Assembly (NCBI GenBank): GCA_002691795.1
Contig: NZIY01000044.1
Span: forward strand, 1-8,655
Length of the DNA stretch: 8,655 bases
DNA from: SAR116 cluster bacterium
Lineage (GTDB): Bacteria > Pseudomonadota > Alphaproteobacteria > Puniceispirillales > Marisalimonadaceae
Reading direction: 5' to 3'
Shown here: positions 7,060 to 8,655 of the stretch, in pieces
How the letters are laid out: each line of letters opens with the position of its first letter
Position numbering within the stretch: position 1 is the first letter of the stretch
Notes under the pieces: generated by a model
Told to the model about the DNA's origin: nothing
Seen by the model: the letters and a program-made list of their open reading frames with translations, nothing else
Databases searched by the model: none
Position numbers and translations under genes: made by a program

Positions 7060-8055
7060 ATGAAATTTGGTTTATTTGGAAGCGCTAAATCTGCTCCCGT
7101 TAATTCTGATATAGATAGTGCAGCAGGTTACAATGATTGGATAAAGTTTAATATAGAAGCTGAAAAATTAGGTTATTATAGCACTTTTACAGTTGAACAC
7201 CATTTCACAGGCCTTGGTCAGGTATCTGCATCCATGAGTTTATTGACCTTTTTAGCGGCCAAAACTCATACGATTAGACTTGGTACAGCTGTTATGGCTT
7301 TACCTTGGCATAATCCTATATTATTAGCTGAGCAGGCATCAACTTTGGACTTGTTATCTGGAGGAAGATTGGATTTAGGGGTAGGGAAGGGTTATAGGTA
7401 TAACGAATTTAATGGTTTTAACATAGATATGGTTGAGGCTCATGATAGATTTCATGATTGCCTAAATGTTATTTACAAATGTTGGAATGAAAAGAAAAAA
7501 TGGAATTATAAAAGTAAATATTGGACATTTAATGATGTTATTGTTGAGCCTCCTTGTATTCAAAAACCTCATCCGCCAATTTGGATGGCTGCAGGAAATG
7601 AAGATTCAATCAAAACAGTTGCTAAACAAAAATGCAATTTACTTCTAGATCAATTTTCTCCAATTTCTTCAGTTATTGAAAGAATAAACATATTTAATGA
7701 TGAATTAAATAAACATAAAATTGAAATCAAACCTGAAATAGCCCTGGCTAGGGCAATGTACATTGCAAAAGATAAAAATGAAAAGGAAGAAATTATTCAA
7801 AAAAGATTAAAAGCTAGAGAAAATGTTGACAAATTGTCTGAAAGACCTGATGGAGATAACAAATCAAGTATAATGGTTCATAAAGGTAAAGATGAAGCTT
7901 ACAAAGGTGCTTTAATTGGAACTAAAAATGAAATAATTGATAGATTACACGAATTGAAAGAAGGTGGTGTTGACTATGTTTTATTGGTTGATAACGGTGG
8001 AGGTATTAAAGGGTTAGATAGATTTTCTAATGAAATAATGCCTATTTTTAATTAA
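7060..8055 (+). CDS. Luciferase-like flavin-dependent monooxygenase (LLM class)
   Basis: This 331-residue TIM-barrel enzyme (PF00296) uses reduced flavin (FMNH2 or F420H2) and usually O2 to hydroxylate or cleave a small substrate in the cytosol. Features seen are the N-terminal strand MKFGLFG, the VEHHF motif (E46, H47, H48) that shapes the flavin and substrate pocket, RLGTAVMALPWHNP (73-86), the family core LAEQASTLDLLSGGRLDLGVGKGY (89-112), and QKPHPPIWMAAG near residue 170. Length is typical and the frame is intact. The ATG matches the family N-terminus, but no SD precedes it; a TATACT box 7 nt upstream suggests a leaderless message. It leads the rightward operon and is followed at once by the cupin gene. 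A flavin reductase is not encoded here and would have to come from elsewhere. Substrate unknown. Confidence 0.92.
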   Translation: MKFGLFGSAKSAPVNSDIDSAAGYNDWIKFNIEAEKLGYYSTFTVEHHFTGLGQVSASMSLLTFLAAKTHTIRLGTAVMALPWHNPILLAEQASTLDLLSGGRLDLGVGKGYRYNEFNGFNIDMVEAHDRFHDCLNVIYKCWNEKKKWNYKSKYWTFNDVIVEPPCIQKPHPPIWMAAGNEDSIKTVAKQKCNLLLDQFSPISSVIERINIFNDELNKHKIEIKPEIALARAMYIAKDKNEKEEIIQKRLKARENVDKLSERPDGDNKSSIMVHKGKDEAYKGALIGTKNEIIDRLHELKEGGVDYVLLVDNGGGIKGLDRFSNEIMPIFN

Positions 8056-8069
8056 TGTTGACTGAATAT

Positions 8070-8074
8070 GGAGG
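8070..8074 (+). promoter_or_regulatory. SD site choosing the internal cupin start
   Basis: GGAGG (8070-8074) is followed by AATT and ATG at 8079. An in-frame upstream ATG at 8055 overlaps the LLM stop (TAATG), but its own SD would have to lie in the LLM 3' end, where none is seen. The 8079 start is preferred. Confidence 0.75.
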
Positions 8075-8078
8075 AATT

Positions 8079-8444
8079 ATGAAATTTAAAGTTACTAGGG
8101 CAAATGAAAATAATTTTGAATCAGGGCTAAGAGGTTTTTTTGAATATAAAAATTTAGGGATTGAAGAAGCAACATCAGGTGATTACGGTGCAAATGTTAT
8201 AAAAGCAATTGAGGGGAAACATGCAGTTGGAGAATGGCATTATCATAAAGTCAAATTTCAGATGGTTTATATTTTGAAAGGAACAGTTAAATTTGAATAT
8301 AAAGGTTTTGGAGAATTTACATTAAATCCAGGTGATGTTGTTTATCAGCCACCTGAAATCCATCACAAAGAGATAGAACACTCCGACGATTTGGAACTAA
8401 TTGAAATTACAAGTCCATCGGAATTTGAAACTATTAAATTATAA
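8079..8444 (+). CDS. Single-domain cupin protein
   Basis: The 121-residue protein is a compact metal-binding beta barrel (cupin_2 type). Motif 1 reads GEWHYHKVKFQMVYILKG, giving H54 and H56, with Gln61 at the usual Glu ligand position. Motif 2 reads GDVVYQPPEIHHKE, with H95 or H96 as the last ligand. The C-terminus, SDDLELIEITSPSEFET, matches from memory a recurrent family of small bacterial cupins that also carry HxH-x4-Q; that recollection was not checked. Such proteins may be dioxygenases, isomerases, decarboxylases or non-catalytic sensors, so no reaction is assigned. The chosen start at 8079 has a strong SD; the alternative ATG at 8055 would add eight residues (MLTEYGGI). It lies 23 nt after the LLM stop and is probably co-transcribed and functionally linked. 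Confidence 0.88.
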   Translation: MKFKVTRANENNFESGLRGFFEYKNLGIEEATSGDYGANVIKAIEGKHAVGEWHYHKVKFQMVYILKGTVKFEYKGFGEFTLNPGDVVYQPPEIHHKEIEHSDDLELIEITSPSEFETIKL

Positions 8445-8459
8445 TAAAAGGAGAGATAA

Positions 8460-8648
8460 ATGATAAAAATATTTAACTACTTAATACTAGTTGCAGCTGG
8501 TTTATTGTTATCTAGCTGTACATCCTACAATGAAATAGTTCCTGGATGGGCAGAAATTTGTTCTAAACCCGTAGATAAGTCAAATGCAGCATGGTACAAA
8601 CCCTGTAATCTTGCCAAGCCTAAATTTGAAAAAGTTTTTAAAGATTAA
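8460..8648 (+). CDS. Small lipoprotein of unknown function
   Basis: This 62-residue protein has a lipoprotein signal peptide: MIKIF, a hydrophobic core, then LLSSC with the lipid-bearing Cys at position 20. The mature part is only 43 residues, contains two further cysteines (C34 and C49) and Trp and Tyr residues (PGWAEIC, AAWYKPC), and ends in a Lys-rich tail. The two cysteines could form a disulfide in the periplasm. AAGGAG (8448-8453) lies 6 nt before the ATG, and the gene is 15 nt after the cupin stop, so it is probably the third gene of the LLM operon. I do not recognise a family. Only a few T residues follow the stop before the window ends, so no terminator can be judged. Confidence 0.75.
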   Translation: MIKIFNYLILVAAGLLLSSCTSYNEIVPGWAEICSKPVDKSNAAWYKPCNLAKPKFEKVFKD

Positions 8649-8655
8649 ATTTTTT

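Noticed and set aside
7466..7648. Plus-strand open frame of 60 codons inside the LLM gene
   Set aside because: Out-of-frame shadow within conserved LLM sequence, with no SD.

Overview
The window is a strongly AT-rich stretch of bacterial chromosome with ordinary codon use and good Shine-Dalgarno (SD) sites. Genes are tightly packed except for one 620-bp gap. The AT bias, compact operons and a tripartite tricarboxylate transporter (TTT) suggest a low-GC marine proteobacterium, perhaps an alphaproteobacterium. That is inference: there is no rRNA or other marker gene here. No mobile element, CRISPR array, tRNA or rRNA was seen.

Layout. At the left edge is the N-terminal part of a small unassigned protein (1-186, minus). 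Next is a non-coding gap (187-806) with a few inverted repeats. From 6976 down to 807, six minus-strand genes run in this order: metal-dependent amidohydrolase (ACMSD-like), Gfo/Idh/MocA oxidoreductase, TctB, TctA, TctC and an AEC-family permease. Oxidoreductase and tctB share one base (TAATG), and tctB and tctA are 8 nt apart. A 98-nt spacer before the oxidoreductase holds a hairpin and may hold a second promoter. An 83-bp spacer separates this cluster from three plus-strand genes: a luciferase-like flavin monooxygenase (LLM), a one-domain cupin and a tiny lipoprotein.

How the genes may work together (inference). TctC captures a carboxylated substrate in the periplasm and TctAB imports it. 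The AEC permease moves a second organic anion in or out. The LLM monooxygenase, cupin, amidohydrolase and Gfo/Idh oxidoreductase are plausible steps of one catabolic route for a carboxylated, possibly aromatic or cyclic, compound. The substrate cannot be read from the sequence, and no transcriptional regulator is encoded in the window. The combination of one transport system with four enzyme families around a short divergent promoter is the most interesting feature. Smaller points are two SD-supported TTG starts, a probable leaderless LLM transcript, a clean hairpin between tctC and the AEC gene, a GC-richer dyad in the gap, and a cupin with Gln in the usual Glu metal-ligand position.
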